From Cystobacter ferrugineus (GTDB taxonomy: Bacteria > Myxococcota > Myxococcia > Myxococcales > Myxococcaceae): a DNA stretch of 64,000 nucleotides. The stretch lies in the NCBI RefSeq assembly GCF_001887355.1, contig NZ_MPIN01000001.1:907932-971931 (forward strand), written 5' to 3'. This document shows, one piece after another, positions 1-8,700 of this stretch. Both the position numbers and the translations under genes were made by a program. Positions within the stretch are counted from its first letter, which is position 1. Every line of letters begins with the position of its first letter. The notes under the pieces were generated by a model that saw only the letters and a program-made list of their open reading frames with translations, was not told the origin of the DNA and did not search any database.

Positions 1-250
1 TGACACCCGACTCGCAGCGCAGCACACCCGTGGCCGGGTCGAAGCCCAGGAAGTGATCCAACCGCTCCGTCGTCAGCAACGAGCCGCCCTCGTTGAGGCA
101 CGAGTCGCCATAGCTGCGGCCCAGGCCATGGGGCAGCAGCGAGCCGCCTTCCGGAGGCATGGGCAGCGGCTCGCTCGTCCACGTGACGGGGTGCGCCTTC
201 TGCCCGGAGACACGGGGGTAGCGCCCCCAGGATTTCGGTTCCATCGCCAT
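1..250 (-). CDS. FAD-binding oxidoreductase, DprE1-like (N-terminus only)
   Basis: Only the first 83 codons are inside the window; the gene runs off the left edge. The visible residues include WGRYPRV near the start and LPHGLGRSYGDSCLN, the type of N-terminal FAD-binding loop seen in VAO-family oxidases of the decaprenylphosphoryl-ribose oxidase (DprE1) group. Four in-frame ATGs are clustered at 244-256; the one at 250 is preferred because GAGGAGG at 258-264 lies about seven bases upstream. The start overlaps the stop of the upstream HAD-UbiA gene by 20 bases or more on the same strand. UbiA-type phosphoribosyltransferase next to a DprE1-like oxidase suggests synthesis of a polyprenyl-phosphate pentose donor. 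The substrate in this organism is inferred. Confidence 0.75.
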   Translation of the reverse strand, partial: MAMEPKSWGRYPRVSGQKAHPVTWTSEPLPMPPEGGSLLPHGLGRSYGDSCLNEGGSLLTTERLDHFLGFDPATGVLRCESGV

Positions 251-269
251 CATCATCCTCCTCGGCTCC

Positions 270-1610
270 TCACGCCGCGGCCAGCAGCACACCGGCGGCG
301 ATGACTCCCACCGCGTAGCTCACCTTGTCCTTGAGCGCGAACACGAGCGGGTCCTCGTTCACTTGTCCCCGGTGCGCCAGCAACCACACCCGGCCCACCC
401 AGTACAGCATCACCGGACACAACAGCCACAGCCGTTCCGGGTGCGCATAGAGCGCCGTCACTTCCTTGCTGGTGATGTAGAGCGCGAGCACCAGCACGGA
501 CAGGTAGCCACTGGACACGCCGAGCGCGGCGAGCTGCTCGTAGTCTCCGGACACGTAGCCCCGTCCGTGCGCCACCGACTCGTTGGCCAGCCGCAGCCGC
601 CGCACCTCGCTCAGCCGCTTGACCAGCGCGAGCGACAGGAAGAGGAACATGGAGAAGCTGAAGAGCCAGCTCGACGTGGGGACGCCCACCGCGAGCGAGC
701 CTCCGAAGATGCGCACCGTGTACAGCCCGGCGAGCACCAGCACGTCCAGCATCATCACCTGCTTGAGATAGAACGAGTAGGCGAGCGTGATGAGGTAGTA
801 CGTGCCCAGCAGGGCGAGGAACTCGCGCGGCAGGAGCAGGGCCACCGCCGCTCCCGCGCCCAGCAGCCCCAGTCCCAGCCACGGCCCCGCCCCGAGCGGC
901 AGCGCTCCCGAAGCGAAGGGCCGGCGGCGCTTGCTCGGGTGCTGGCGGTCCGAGTCCAGGTCCAGCAGGTCATTGAGCACGTACACGCTGGAGGCGCACA
1001 GGCTGAAGGCAATCATCCCCAGCAGCGCGTGCAGGAACAGGGTCGGGTTCATCGCCTTGTGCGCGGCGAGCAGCGGCACGAACACGAGCACGTTCTTGGC
1101 CCACTGGTGGATGCGCAGCGCCTTGAACAGCGCGCGGACGCGGGGCATGAACGGGGGCGCGTGACGTGCTTCCTCGTACGGGGCGCCGAGCGTCTCGCGC
1201 AGCCGGGCCTCGCGCGGGGCACCGGACAGCTCCTGGGTGCCATCGCTCGCGAGCACCGTCTCGAAGAGGCCCAGGTGCGCGGCCACCGCGTCCGCCACGC
1301 GCCGGTCCGCCACCGTGGCCAGCACCAGCCGGCGGCCGCTCGCCTTCTCCTCGGTGAGCCGCGACAGCAACGCCTCGTCATAGGGCAGCCGCGCGGGGTC
1401 CAACTCCACGTGCCGCGCCACCTCCGCCCGGCAGAAGGCCCGGCCCCGGAGGCGCCACCCCAGCGCGGCGGGAATCAGGTGCGGCTGACGCTTGAGCAGC
1501 CGCACGAGCCCCTCATGGAGCGAGTCCGTGCGGATGAGCACTCCGTCCAGCTCGGTGACGAGCGCTGGTGCGTCGGGGGCGGGGGTGGCGGAGGGCATCG
1601 GAGTCGGCAT
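270..1610 (-). CDS. UbiA-family prenyltransferase with degenerate N-terminal HAD domain
   Basis: This inner-membrane protein of about 446 residues has two parts. Residues 15-140 resemble a HAD phosphatase (ELDGVLIRTD, then LVLATVADRR), and from about residue 165 a polytopic UbiA prenyltransferase follows, with the metal/diphosphate motif NDLLDLDSD near residue 213. UbiA enzymes transfer polyprenyl diphosphate to an acceptor; this subgroup includes polyprenyl-phosphate phosphoribosyltransferases. The HAD nucleophile Asp (first D of DxD) is Glu here, and the C-terminal acidic HAD motif is not visible, so that half is probably not a normal phosphatase. ATG at 1610 was chosen; an in-frame GTG at 1673 and ATG at 1598 are alternatives, none with a good ribosome site. 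It overlaps the DprE1-like gene, supporting one operon. Confidence 0.85.
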   Translation of the reverse strand: MPTPMPSATPAPDAPALVTELDGVLIRTDSLHEGLVRLLKRQPHLIPAALGWRLRGRAFCRAEVARHVELDPARLPYDEALLSRLTEEKASGRRLVLATVADRRVADAVAAHLGLFETVLASDGTQELSGAPREARLRETLGAPYEEARHAPPFMPRVRALFKALRIHQWAKNVLVFVPLLAAHKAMNPTLFLHALLGMIAFSLCASSVYVLNDLLDLDSDRQHPSKRRRPFASGALPLGAGPWLGLGLLGAGAAVALLLPREFLALLGTYYLITLAYSFYLKQVMMLDVLVLAGLYTVRIFGGSLAVGVPTSSWLFSFSMFLFLSLALVKRLSEVRRLRLANESVAHGRGYVSGDYEQLAALGVSSGYLSVLVLALYITSKEVTALYAHPERLWLLCPVMLYWVGRVWLLAHRGQVNEDPLVFALKDKVSYAVGVIAAGVLLAAA

Positions 1611-1726
1611 GGAAGTCGGGCCGGAGGGTAGCGCGACGGGCCAGGACCGTGCCTCATTTCTCTGTTCGGCCACCCTGGTCGTCCGGCCAGGGGGCGGACA
1701 TCATCCCCCTCGGCTCTCGTCCCGGC

Positions 1727-2767
1727 TCACTCCGCGCGGGCGATGACGAGCGTCTGGAGCGGCACGTGGCGCATCGGCCGGGCGCTCTCGACGCGGAAGC
1801 CCGCATCGCCGAGGAAGCCCTCCAGCTCCGCGGGCGTGTATGCCGCCGCCTTCGAGGTGAGGAAGTAGTGCAGGCCGATGAGCGGGGCGGCGCTCGGCGG
1901 CTTCTCCACGTCCTCGCGCAGGTACTCGAGCACGGCCAGCGTCCCCTTGGGCGCGAGCGCGGCGCGCACCCGGCGCAGCAGGGCCACGTTCTGAGCGGGG
2001 GACAGGTGGTGCACCACCTGGAAGAGCAGCACCACGTCATGCGGCCCCCCCAACTCGGCGGTGAGCACGTCGCCCTCCTGGTGCGTCACCAGGTGCGAAA
2101 GCTGGGCCTGGGCGATGACCTCCCGGCCCACCCGGATGCTGCCCTCCAGGTCCAGCACCGTGGCCTTCAGTCCCCGGTGGCGCCGGCACAGCTCCGCGGC
2201 GAACCACCCGTGTGCTCCTCCCAGGTCCAGCACCCGCCGGGCTCCCCGGGGCAGCGGAATGGCGCGGGCCACCTCGGGCGCGGACAGCCGCGCCATCTGG
2301 TACATGGCGAGGATGTAGGAGCGCCAGCGCGGGTCCTCCGGCGCGAACTGGTGGATGTCCACCGCCTGGCCCGTGCGCACGGCGTCCTCCATGTGGCTCC
2401 ACCACTCCCACTGGGTGTAGTTGAAGTCCAGGAAGCCGCCCACGTACTGGGACGAGCGCGGATCCAACCAGCGCCGGGCCCGGTCCGCCAGCCGGTAGCG
2501 GCCCTTGCGGCGCTCCACGGCCTCGCACGCCTCCAGCGCCTCGAGCAGCGCGCGCGTGCCCTCGGGGGCCAGCTTCAGCCGCGCCGCCAGCTCCTCCACC
2601 GTGGCCTGGCCATCCGCGAGCGCGCCGAAGATGCCCAGGCGCTCACCGGCCATCAGCGTGCGTGCCGCCATCATCCCGAAGAAGGCATGCGCCAGGGGTT
2701 GGGGCGCCAGGTTGAACCAGTCGGCGAAGCGCTCGAGCAGGCTGTCCGCCTTGAGTCCGAGCCTCAT
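1727..2767 (-). CDS. SAM-dependent O-methyltransferase (two-domain)
   Basis: The 346-residue protein has the architecture of plant-type/hydroxyneurosporene-like O-methyltransferases. A winged-helix dimerisation region occupies residues 30-110 (LGIFGALADGQATVEELAA) and a class I Rossmann domain follows, with SAM motif VLDLGGAHGWFA near residue 180, acidic motif II (LDLEG) and motif VVLLFQVVHHL. GGGAGGG just upstream of ATG 2767 supports the start. It lies 53-117 bases upstream of the HAD-UbiA gene on the same strand and may share its transcript. Such enzymes act on phenols, quinones or polyketides; the acceptor cannot be read from the sequence. Confidence 0.85.
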   Translation of the reverse strand: MRLGLKADSLLERFADWFNLAPQPLAHAFFGMMAARTLMAGERLGIFGALADGQATVEELAARLKLAPEGTRALLEALEACEAVERRKGRYRLADRARRWLDPRSSQYVGGFLDFNYTQWEWWSHMEDAVRTGQAVDIHQFAPEDPRWRSYILAMYQMARLSAPEVARAIPLPRGARRVLDLGGAHGWFAAELCRRHRGLKATVLDLEGSIRVGREVIAQAQLSHLVTHQEGDVLTAELGGPHDVVLLFQVVHHLSPAQNVALLRRVRAALAPKGTLAVLEYLREDVEKPPSAAPLIGLHYFLTSKAAAYTPAELEGFLGDAGFRVESARPMRHVPLQTLVIARAE

Positions 2768-2984
2768 GCGCCCTCCCGTCCGTTCTGGAGGGGGGCCGGG
2801 GGGGAAGCGAGCGGACAGAGGGAGGAGGCGGGGGACGACCAGGTGCTTCGCTTCAAGGGCAGTCCTTCATGGGGGCATCCCATCGAGTCGGGGACCCCCG
2901 ACCTTACCCGCCCGGATGCTGGGATGCATCAGCGGCAAGAGAGGGACTCCCGGGACTGGTGGCTTTTGGTAGGGTGGGCGTGAG

Positions 2985-4328
2985 ATGGCCCCCCGAATCC
3001 TCGTCGTCGATGACAACCCAGAGTTGCTTTCTCTCCTCGTTCAGCTCTTCGAGGACGAGGGATATGAGGTGACCGGGGCGGGCAGGGGCACGCAGGCCGT
3101 GGAGAAGGCGCGTGGCCAGCCACCCGCCGCGGCCGTGCTCGATCTCCTGCTGCCCGACATGATGGGCTTCCAGGTGGCGGACGCGCTGCGCAAGCAGCAG
3201 CCCCAGCTCCCGCTCATCTTCATCACCGGCGTCTTCAAGGGCGGCAAGCACGCCGTGGACGCCCGGCAGAAGTACGCCCCCGCCGACTACTTCGAGAAGC
3301 CTTTCGATGCCGCCCGTCTGTTGGAGGCGGTGCGCCGGGTGGCTCCGTACACCAAACCCGTGCCAGCACCGGAGGCCGCTCCCGCGGGGGGTGATGCCTT
3401 CGAGGAAGTGGACCTCGACATCGACGTGGAGGAGGAGGGGTTCCAGGATCCGTTGGAGCTCACGGGCCGCGTGAAGGTGACGGGCGGCAATCTCACCGCG
3501 GAAATCCGTGGCGCCAATCTCACCGCGGCGCCGCTGGTGCCCCAGGGGCCCGCCGCGCTGGTGCGTCCTCCGCCTCCACCGGGAGGCCGTCCCGCGCAGT
3601 CCCGGCCGGCGGGGGTGGCTCCTCCCGGCAATCGCCGCGGAGAGCTGCGGGACAACCTGCCCGCGCTCATCACCGCCTTCTACCTGTCGCGCGAGACGGG
3701 CGAGTTGGGCCTGCAGCGCGGCAAGGTGAAGAAGGTGGTGTACTTCGAGCGGGGCATGCCCGTGTTCGCCCTGTCCAACCTGCTGGCGGATCGCTTCGGC
3801 TCGTTCCTCGTGCGCGTGGGGAAGATCAAACCCGAGCAGCTCGAGGACGCGGCGGCCGTGGCGGCGGCGAGCCAGCGGCGCACGGGCGACGTGCTGGTGG
3901 AGCGGGGGCTGCTCAAGGACACCGAGCGCATGTACTACGTGGGCCAGCAGGTGAAGGCCATCATCTACTCGCTCTTCGCGTGGGAGGACGGCACCTGGGT
4001 GATGAGCTTCAAGGAGAAGGCCACCGCCGAGTCCATCAAGCTGGACGCGCACCCGGCCAACCTCATCGTCCGGGGCGTGAAGAAGCTCTACAAGCCCGAG
4101 CGCCTGCGCGGAATGATCCGGCCGGAGGACAGGCTGTTCCCCGCGGTGGCCCCGGCCTATCAGCTCGAGGACGTGGAGCTGGAGCGTTGGGAGACGGAGC
4201 TGCTGCCCAGGATCGATGGCGCCCGCACCGTGGCGGAGCTGCTCGCGCTCGCCAACCGTCCAGAGCCCGTCGTCCAGGGCTTCCTCGTGGCGCTCATGTC
4301 CCTGGGCCTGCTGGAGCGGCGCGACTGA
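2985..4328 (+). CDS. Response regulator with DUF4388 (PATAN-like) domain
   Basis: Residues 1-120 are a receiver domain: acidic pair D9/D10, phosphoacceptor D53 (VLDLLLPDM), and K105 in FEKPFD. A linker rich in Pro/Ala (residues 125-210) leads to a DUF4388 domain at about 213-330 (LPALITAFYLSRETGELGL), followed by a helical C-terminal region of about 110 residues. DUF4388 proteins are abundant in myxobacteria and are linked to signalling in motility and development, with no DNA-binding domain. The protein is therefore probably an output or scaffold partner rather than a transcription factor. ATG is preceded by GGGTGGGCGTGAG. No kinase is adjacent. Length 447 residues, apparently complete. Confidence 0.88.
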   Translation: MAPRILVVDDNPELLSLLVQLFEDEGYEVTGAGRGTQAVEKARGQPPAAAVLDLLLPDMMGFQVADALRKQQPQLPLIFITGVFKGGKHAVDARQKYAPADYFEKPFDAARLLEAVRRVAPYTKPVPAPEAAPAGGDAFEEVDLDIDVEEEGFQDPLELTGRVKVTGGNLTAEIRGANLTAAPLVPQGPAALVRPPPPPGGRPAQSRPAGVAPPGNRRGELRDNLPALITAFYLSRETGELGLQRGKVKKVVYFERGMPVFALSNLLADRFGSFLVRVGKIKPEQLEDAAAVAAASQRRTGDVLVERGLLKDTERMYYVGQQVKAIIYSLFAWEDGTWVMSFKEKATAESIKLDAHPANLIVRGVKKLYKPERLRGMIRPEDRLFPAVAPAYQLEDVELERWETELLPRIDGARTVAELLALANRPEPVVQGFLVALMSLGLLERRD

Positions 4329-4559
4329 GTCGGAGAGGCTCGAATCCGAGCCAGTGTATGTCTTGCGTTGGTTCGTGAGCCTCCGAGGTGGTTGTCAAAC
4401 ACCTCGCAGGGTCACGCCTCGGACAGGATTCGGCTCGGGTCAGTAGAGGATGCAGTCGAATTGCTCGATGACGGCCTTGATCTCCTCTGGCGTGGTTTCG
4501 AGTTGCCTGGCCAGGGTAGGGGCGTGTTTGGTCAAGGCCATGGTGCGAGGACGAACTCC

Positions 4560-4913
4560 ATGCGCACCTTCATCGACACGCCGTTGTGGAACCGTCCGGC
4601 GGCCGAACTCAGCTGGCGCTACTACCTCGGTGCTGAACGAGGGGACGTCTCGCCCTACGCCGCCCCGGCACGGGCCCACCGTCTCGCCGGTCTTCCCCCC
4701 ACGTACATCGGGACGAGCGATCAGGATCCGGTGCGCGACGAGGGCATCCTCTACGCGTTGCGACTCGCGGAGGCTGGTGTGAGCGTCGAGCTGCACCACT
4801 TCCCGGGCACCTTCCACGGCTCCAATGTGCTCGCGCCCAACGCCGCTGTCTCCAAGCGACAGCAGGCGGAGATCCACGCGGCGCTGCGCCGTGCGCTCAC
4901 TCGGGTTCTTTGA
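4560..4913 (+). pseudogene. C-terminal remnant of an HSL-type alpha/beta hydrolase
   Basis: About 118 residues matching the C-terminal third of alpha/beta hydrolase fold-3 esterases are left: the lid-to-core segment WNRPAAELSWRYYLG, the strand LPPTYIGTSDQDPVRDEG carrying the catalytic-acid region, and FPGTFHGS with the catalytic His. The oxyanion HGGG and nucleophile GxSxG segments are missing, so it cannot be an active esterase. Homology begins near 4546 and no plausible upstream half is found in any frame between 4329 and 4545. Its last 17 bases overlap the 3' end of the convergent ATP-grasp gene. Confidence 0.7.
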
Positions 4914-5898
4914 CACCCAACGCGGGCGCGTTCTTCCTCCGCGCACGCCGGGCACAATCGATGATGTGCAGGAGGAAGTCCCGATGCCCGTGCGGTTGGA
5001 GTGACAGGATGAAGTCGGCGCTGCCCGGTTGCTCCGGAGGGTAGAACACGCCCGGGTTCGCGTTGCAGTCGAGCATGAACAACTGGCCCGCATCGTTCAT
5101 GCGGATGTCACAGCGGCAGTAGCCGCGGGCGTTCACGGCCAGGAAGGTCCGCCGGGCGAGGTCACCCAGCCGCTCCACGAGACCCTCATCGGTCACGGGA
5201 CGGGTGTTCATGGCCTCGTAGTTCATCCACTTGAGGTCGAAGTGCTTGAACGTCTCCCCTTCCGGGAAGTGGATCTCCACCGGGGGATGTACCCAGGGCG
5301 AGTGCTCTCCCGGCCGTGGCTCGGAGACGAGCACGGTGAACTCGCGCCCCTCGATGAACTCCTCGAGGAGGGCGCCGCCGAAGCGGGAGAGGGTCCGCCC
5401 GGCCCGCTCGAGCAGTGCCTCCCGGTTGCCGACCCGCGAGTCCTGCTCGATTCCGACACTGGCGTAACCGGAGTGAGGCTTGACCAGGATGGGGAAGCGC
5501 AGCTCCCCAGCGGCCTGCTCGACCGTGGCCAGGTCCGAGGCGAAGCGATAACCCGGCGTGCTGACGCCCTGGCTCAGCCAGGCGTGTTTGTGCTCTTCGC
5601 GTGATGCCGCGTAGAAGCGCGAGTCCGCCCCCGTGAAGGGCAATTCCAACCGCTCCAGGTGTTGGATGACCTCGACTCCCGCGATGTCCTCGTCCGGTGC
5701 GCCGTCACAGAGGTTGATGAACGCGTCGAAGTCCTCCTTCGCGAGCTGCTCGAGCACCTCCCGCGAGTTGGCGCGCGTCAGGGGTTGGCGGGACCAGGTG
5801 TGGTCGGGCAACCACCAGGAGGGATCGACGGCGGGATCGATGTCCTTGTAGGGGGACTGGGAGCCTTCATAGGAGGAGTACAAGGTACAGAGTCGCAT
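4897..5898 (-). CDS. D-alanine--D-alanine ligase-like ATP-grasp protein
   Basis: The protein of about 333 residues belongs to the ATP-grasp superfamily. The N-terminal region (LCTLYSSYEGSQSPYKD) resembles D-Ala-D-Ala ligase-like proteins outside the classic Ddl family. Central ATP-grasp signatures are FPILVKPHSGYASVGI, LLEEFIEGREFTVLV, and CRCDIRMNDAGQLFMLDCNANPG, whose acidic and Asn residues would bind Mg-ATP. Such enzymes couple carboxylates to amines; the true substrates of this divergent group are unknown. ATG at 5898 was chosen because family members start with this MR-hydrophobic stretch; an in-frame ATG at 5928 would add ten residues. It is convergent with the esterase remnant and divergent from the SGNH hydrolase. 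Confidence 0.82.
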   Translation of the reverse strand: MRLCTLYSSYEGSQSPYKDIDPAVDPSWWLPDHTWSRQPLTRANSREVLEQLAKEDFDAFINLCDGAPDEDIAGVEVIQHLERLELPFTGADSRFYAASREEHKHAWLSQGVSTPGYRFASDLATVEQAAGELRFPILVKPHSGYASVGIEQDSRVGNREALLERAGRTLSRFGGALLEEFIEGREFTVLVSEPRPGEHSPWVHPPVEIHFPEGETFKHFDLKWMNYEAMNTRPVTDEGLVERLGDLARRTFLAVNARGYCRCDIRMNDAGQLFMLDCNANPGVFYPPEQPGSADFILSLQPHGHRDFLLHIIDCARRARRKNAPALGVKEPE

Positions 5899-6072
5899 GG
5901 GCTTGTTCCGTACGTTGGGCACGGCCATGACTCGAACGTGGAGCCTCGTTCCGAGTCTGCCCTACTTCCCGGGCGCCGTCCCGGACTCCGGGCGTGCGGG
6001 CGGGCGGGTGTCTCCAGGGCCACGTGCGAAACGAGCGTTGCCCGCCGTGCGCGTCCTCCCCAGTCTTGGAAG

Positions 6073-6723
6073 ATGACCCTCACGCTCTTCACCTTCGGCG
6101 ATTCGGTGTTCGACTGTGGCCATTACAACCGGCACGGCGTCTCGCCCGGTGCGCTGCTGGTGAGGAACCGGGACGACCTCTTCCCGGAGTTCCGCGGCCA
6201 GGACCTGGACTCACGCGGCGGCGCGCGGCTCGTGCATCGCGCGCAGGATGGGGGAACGGTGGATTCCCTCCCGGGCCAGTTGCGCGGAGTGGAGGGCTCC
6301 GGTCCGGCGGTGGCGCTCGTGTCGGTGGGCGGCAATGATCTGCTGCGCGGCCTTCTCCTGGACACGGGCCCCGGCTTCGAGGCGTTCCAGCGCAAGCTGT
6401 CCGCCTTCCTCACGGCGTTGCCCATCCGTCCGGTGCTCCTCGCCAATGTGTATGACCCCTCGGTAGGGGACGACCGTCGCAACTTCACCGGCGTGCGGGT
6501 AGAGCAGGCCCGCGAGAACCACCGGCGGATGAATGGCATCCTCGCGACCCTCGCCTCGGAGCATGGTGTCCTCGTCGACCTGCATGGGCACTTCCTCGGG
6601 GGAGACGCCTCGTGGTTCACCTCCACCATCGAGCCCAGCCTGCGCGGCGCTTCCGAGGTGCGGCGCTGCTTCTGGCGGGAGCTGGTGAAACTGCTCCCCG
6701 CCGGAGCCGAAGCGGCGCCCTGA
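6073..6723 (+). CDS. SGNH/GDSL-type hydrolase
   Basis: A 216-residue single-domain hydrolase without a signal peptide. Block I is FTFGDSVFDCGHYN with the nucleophile Ser, the Gly/Asn oxyanion block is VSVGGNDLLRG, and the C-terminal acid/His pair is likely in LVDLHGHF. SGNH enzymes are esterases, lipases or deacetylases; the substrate is not predictable. ATG 6073 begins immediately before the domain. The stop is eight bases from the stop of the convergent zinc-ribbon gene, leaving little room for a terminator. Confidence 0.85.
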   Translation: MTLTLFTFGDSVFDCGHYNRHGVSPGALLVRNRDDLFPEFRGQDLDSRGGARLVHRAQDGGTVDSLPGQLRGVEGSGPAVALVSVGGNDLLRGLLLDTGPGFEAFQRKLSAFLTALPIRPVLLANVYDPSVGDDRRNFTGVRVEQARENHRRMNGILATLASEHGVLVDLHGHFLGGDASWFTSTIEPSLRGASEVRRCFWRELVKLLPAGAEAAP

Positions 6724-6731
6724 CTCCAGCC

Positions 6732-7109
6732 TCAGTTGTTCATGATGAAGCGGACGGCATCGACGAGCGCGGCCGCGACGCCCATCTCCTGGATGGCGCG
6801 CAGCTCGCCCCCATCGAGCCACACCCCGTGGCAGCGCTCGCAGGCATCGAGCAGCACATGCCGATCGCGCTCACTGCGCACCTTCTTCATGACCTGCCGG
6901 GGAGGACACCGGGGGCACGCCAGCTCGCGCGCCTGGAGTTCTTCCGAAGGCAGCGTGCGCCACTCGAAGAGCCGCACGTTCACGGTCGACTCCAACAGCC
7001 GCAGATCCTCACCCTCGAGCCAGTGTCCTTCGCATTGAGGGCACTGTCGTGCCTCCACCTCATCCAGGTGCGTGGGGGCCATCGGCTTGTCGCAGCGGGG
7101 GCAGTGCAT
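6732..7109 (-). CDS. Zinc-ribbon protein with two TFIIB-type fingers
   Basis: The 125-residue protein holds two CxxC...CxxC ribbons: CPRCDKPM with CPQCEGHWLEG at the N-terminus, and ACPRC with CERCHGVWLDGGEL in the second half. This layout matches the zf-TFIIB family (small bacterial proteins that probably bind zinc and nucleic acid or protein). GGAG lies five bases before ATG 7109, which starts exactly at the first zinc motif, so the longer in-frame upstream extension is rejected. Function is unknown beyond metal binding. Confidence 0.8.
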   Translation of the reverse strand: MHCPRCDKPMAPTHLDEVEARQCPQCEGHWLEGEDLRLLESTVNVRLFEWRTLPSEELQARELACPRCPPRQVMKKVRSERDRHVLLDACERCHGVWLDGGELRAIQEMGVAAALVDAVRFIMNN

Positions 7110-7234
7110 GGTGTCTCCTACCGTACGGTATCCACGCCCGTACACGGAAGATGACGCCTCCCCGCCCCCTCCTTTCGTCCGTGGGCCGCGTCGGCCCGAG
7201 ACTTGCGAGCAATCCACCGTCAACGGAGGGACGG

Positions 7235-8698
7235 ATGGGTACTCGCGCAAGTGCGGTAGGGGTAGGGCTCGCGGTCATTGCACTGTTTGAGGTGAGTTGC
7301 GGTGACCACACCAGGACAGACGATCCGCGGGGGACGTTGGAGCCCGGTCCATCGGTGGGAAACGAAGTTCCCTCGAACACGCCGCCCGTTCCCTCCGAGG
7401 ATGCCGGCACGCCCTCGACGCCTCCGCCCGCGGGCGGGCCGGGTGACGCGGGAACGCCCCCCGATGCCGGTGAGCCCCAGTCCGCGGGTCCGTGGCCCGT
7501 GGACGCGGTGCTCGATTACACCCAGGCGTTTGGGGTGGGCACCCCACAGAGCGTTGGCGTCGATGAAGGGCTGAACCTCTGGCTGCTGGATGGCAATCGC
7601 ATCGGCGTGCTGCGTCCGGGCGACACGGCTCCGACGTGGACCACGGGCGTGGGTCAGGCGCGCCAGCCCTTCGGCCGGGATTCACTCGCGATCGGCTCGA
7701 CGGTCATCTGCGGCGGTGAGGCCGGGCGCGCGTACGTGGGGTATCGCGCCGCGGAGATGCGGCGGGCGGAAGGGATTTCCCAGCGCACGTACATCCCCGG
7801 GCCGAACGAGCCGTACTACACGCCCGAGCGCTACGCCGAGTACCAGAAGGGAGATCTCGACGCGGTCCGTCTCCAACCCGACGGCACGGTGGCGCTCGAG
7901 GAGCACATCTGGCGCACCACCGGCGCGTCGAACGCGGGCAAGCAGATCGGCATCCACAACACGAACGACTTCCACTACGAGGAGGATCGCAGCATCCTGA
8001 ATTGCGCCCGGGTGACGCGCGGCCGGCATCGCGGCGATCTCTACGTCACGACGAACCACGGGGTGACGCGCATCCAGGGGCTCACGTACAACAGCCACCG
8101 TCACCCGGGCTGGTACCTCGTCACCCAGAATCCGGACGGCTCTCGGGACGAGTCGCTCCAGTGCCCGCCGATGTACGGGCTCGGCCTCGCTCGCAATGGT
8201 GACGTGCTCGTGGCGAACGAGCAGATGCTCGGCGTGCTCGTGCCCAGTGACAAGCTCGAGGAGTGGGACCGGGAGTTCACCTGGGAAGGCCCCACGCCCT
8301 GGACGTTCAAGGGCTTCAACGAGGTGCTCAATGGACAGGCTTCAGATGATTACTGGCGCGCCTTCGAGCAGAGCACCTCGGGCCGCTACTACCTGGGGAG
8401 CGCGGAGTTCGGCGTCTGGGCGATGACGCCCAGATCCCGCTCGGCGGGCAACTGGTCGAAGCTCGCCGGGCTGCCCACGGAGCGCATCCTCTCGCTCAAG
8501 GCCACGGACGATGGCGCGCTCTACATCGGCACGGAGGGCGCGGGCCTCTGGCGGCTGGAGGCCGATGGGAAGACGCTGGCCCAGGTGGGGCAGGTGCCGG
8601 GCCAGCGCGTCCTGCAACTCGTCTACGAGCCCACCGTGACGCCGAGCATGTTGCTCGTCCTCACCGAGCGGGGCTTGACGGTCCTCCGCGGCCCGTAG
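7235..8698 (+). CDS. Secreted lipoprotein-like protein, predicted beta-propeller
   Basis: The 487-residue product starts with a signal peptide ending at FEVSC, an imperfect lipobox, then a Pro/Gly/Asp-rich linker (residues 30-85) of the kind common on myxobacterial lipoproteins. The remainder has repeated blocks such as VDEGLNLWLLDGN, RHRGDLYVTTNHGVTRIQG and DDGALYIGTEGAGLWRLE, spaced like propeller blades. GGAGGG precedes ATG 7235 by four bases. It is probably exported to the envelope; ligand unknown. The stop is two bases from the convergent transporter stop. Confidence 0.72.
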   Translation: MGTRASAVGVGLAVIALFEVSCGDHTRTDDPRGTLEPGPSVGNEVPSNTPPVPSEDAGTPSTPPPAGGPGDAGTPPDAGEPQSAGPWPVDAVLDYTQAFGVGTPQSVGVDEGLNLWLLDGNRIGVLRPGDTAPTWTTGVGQARQPFGRDSLAIGSTVICGGEAGRAYVGYRAAEMRRAEGISQRTYIPGPNEPYYTPERYAEYQKGDLDAVRLQPDGTVALEEHIWRTTGASNAGKQIGIHNTNDFHYEEDRSILNCARVTRGRHRGDLYVTTNHGVTRIQGLTYNSHRHPGWYLVTQNPDGSRDESLQCPPMYGLGLARNGDVLVANEQMLGVLVPSDKLEEWDREFTWEGPTPWTFKGFNEVLNGQASDDYWRAFEQSTSGRYYLGSAEFGVWAMTPRSRSAGNWSKLAGLPTERILSLKATDDGALYIGTEGAGLWRLEADGKTLAQVGQVPGQRVLQLVYEPTVTPSMLLVLTERGLTVLRGP

Positions 8699-8700
8699 GC

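Noticed and set aside
4440-4542. Short minus-strand frame of 34 codons near the esterase remnant
   Set aside because: No family, no ribosome site; may be part of decayed sequence, but nothing supports a gene.
4904-4917. TTCTTTGACACCC near the esterase end as a member of the GACACC repeat family
   Set aside because: Only the TTTGACACC part agrees and the bases are explained as codons plus stop of the remnant.
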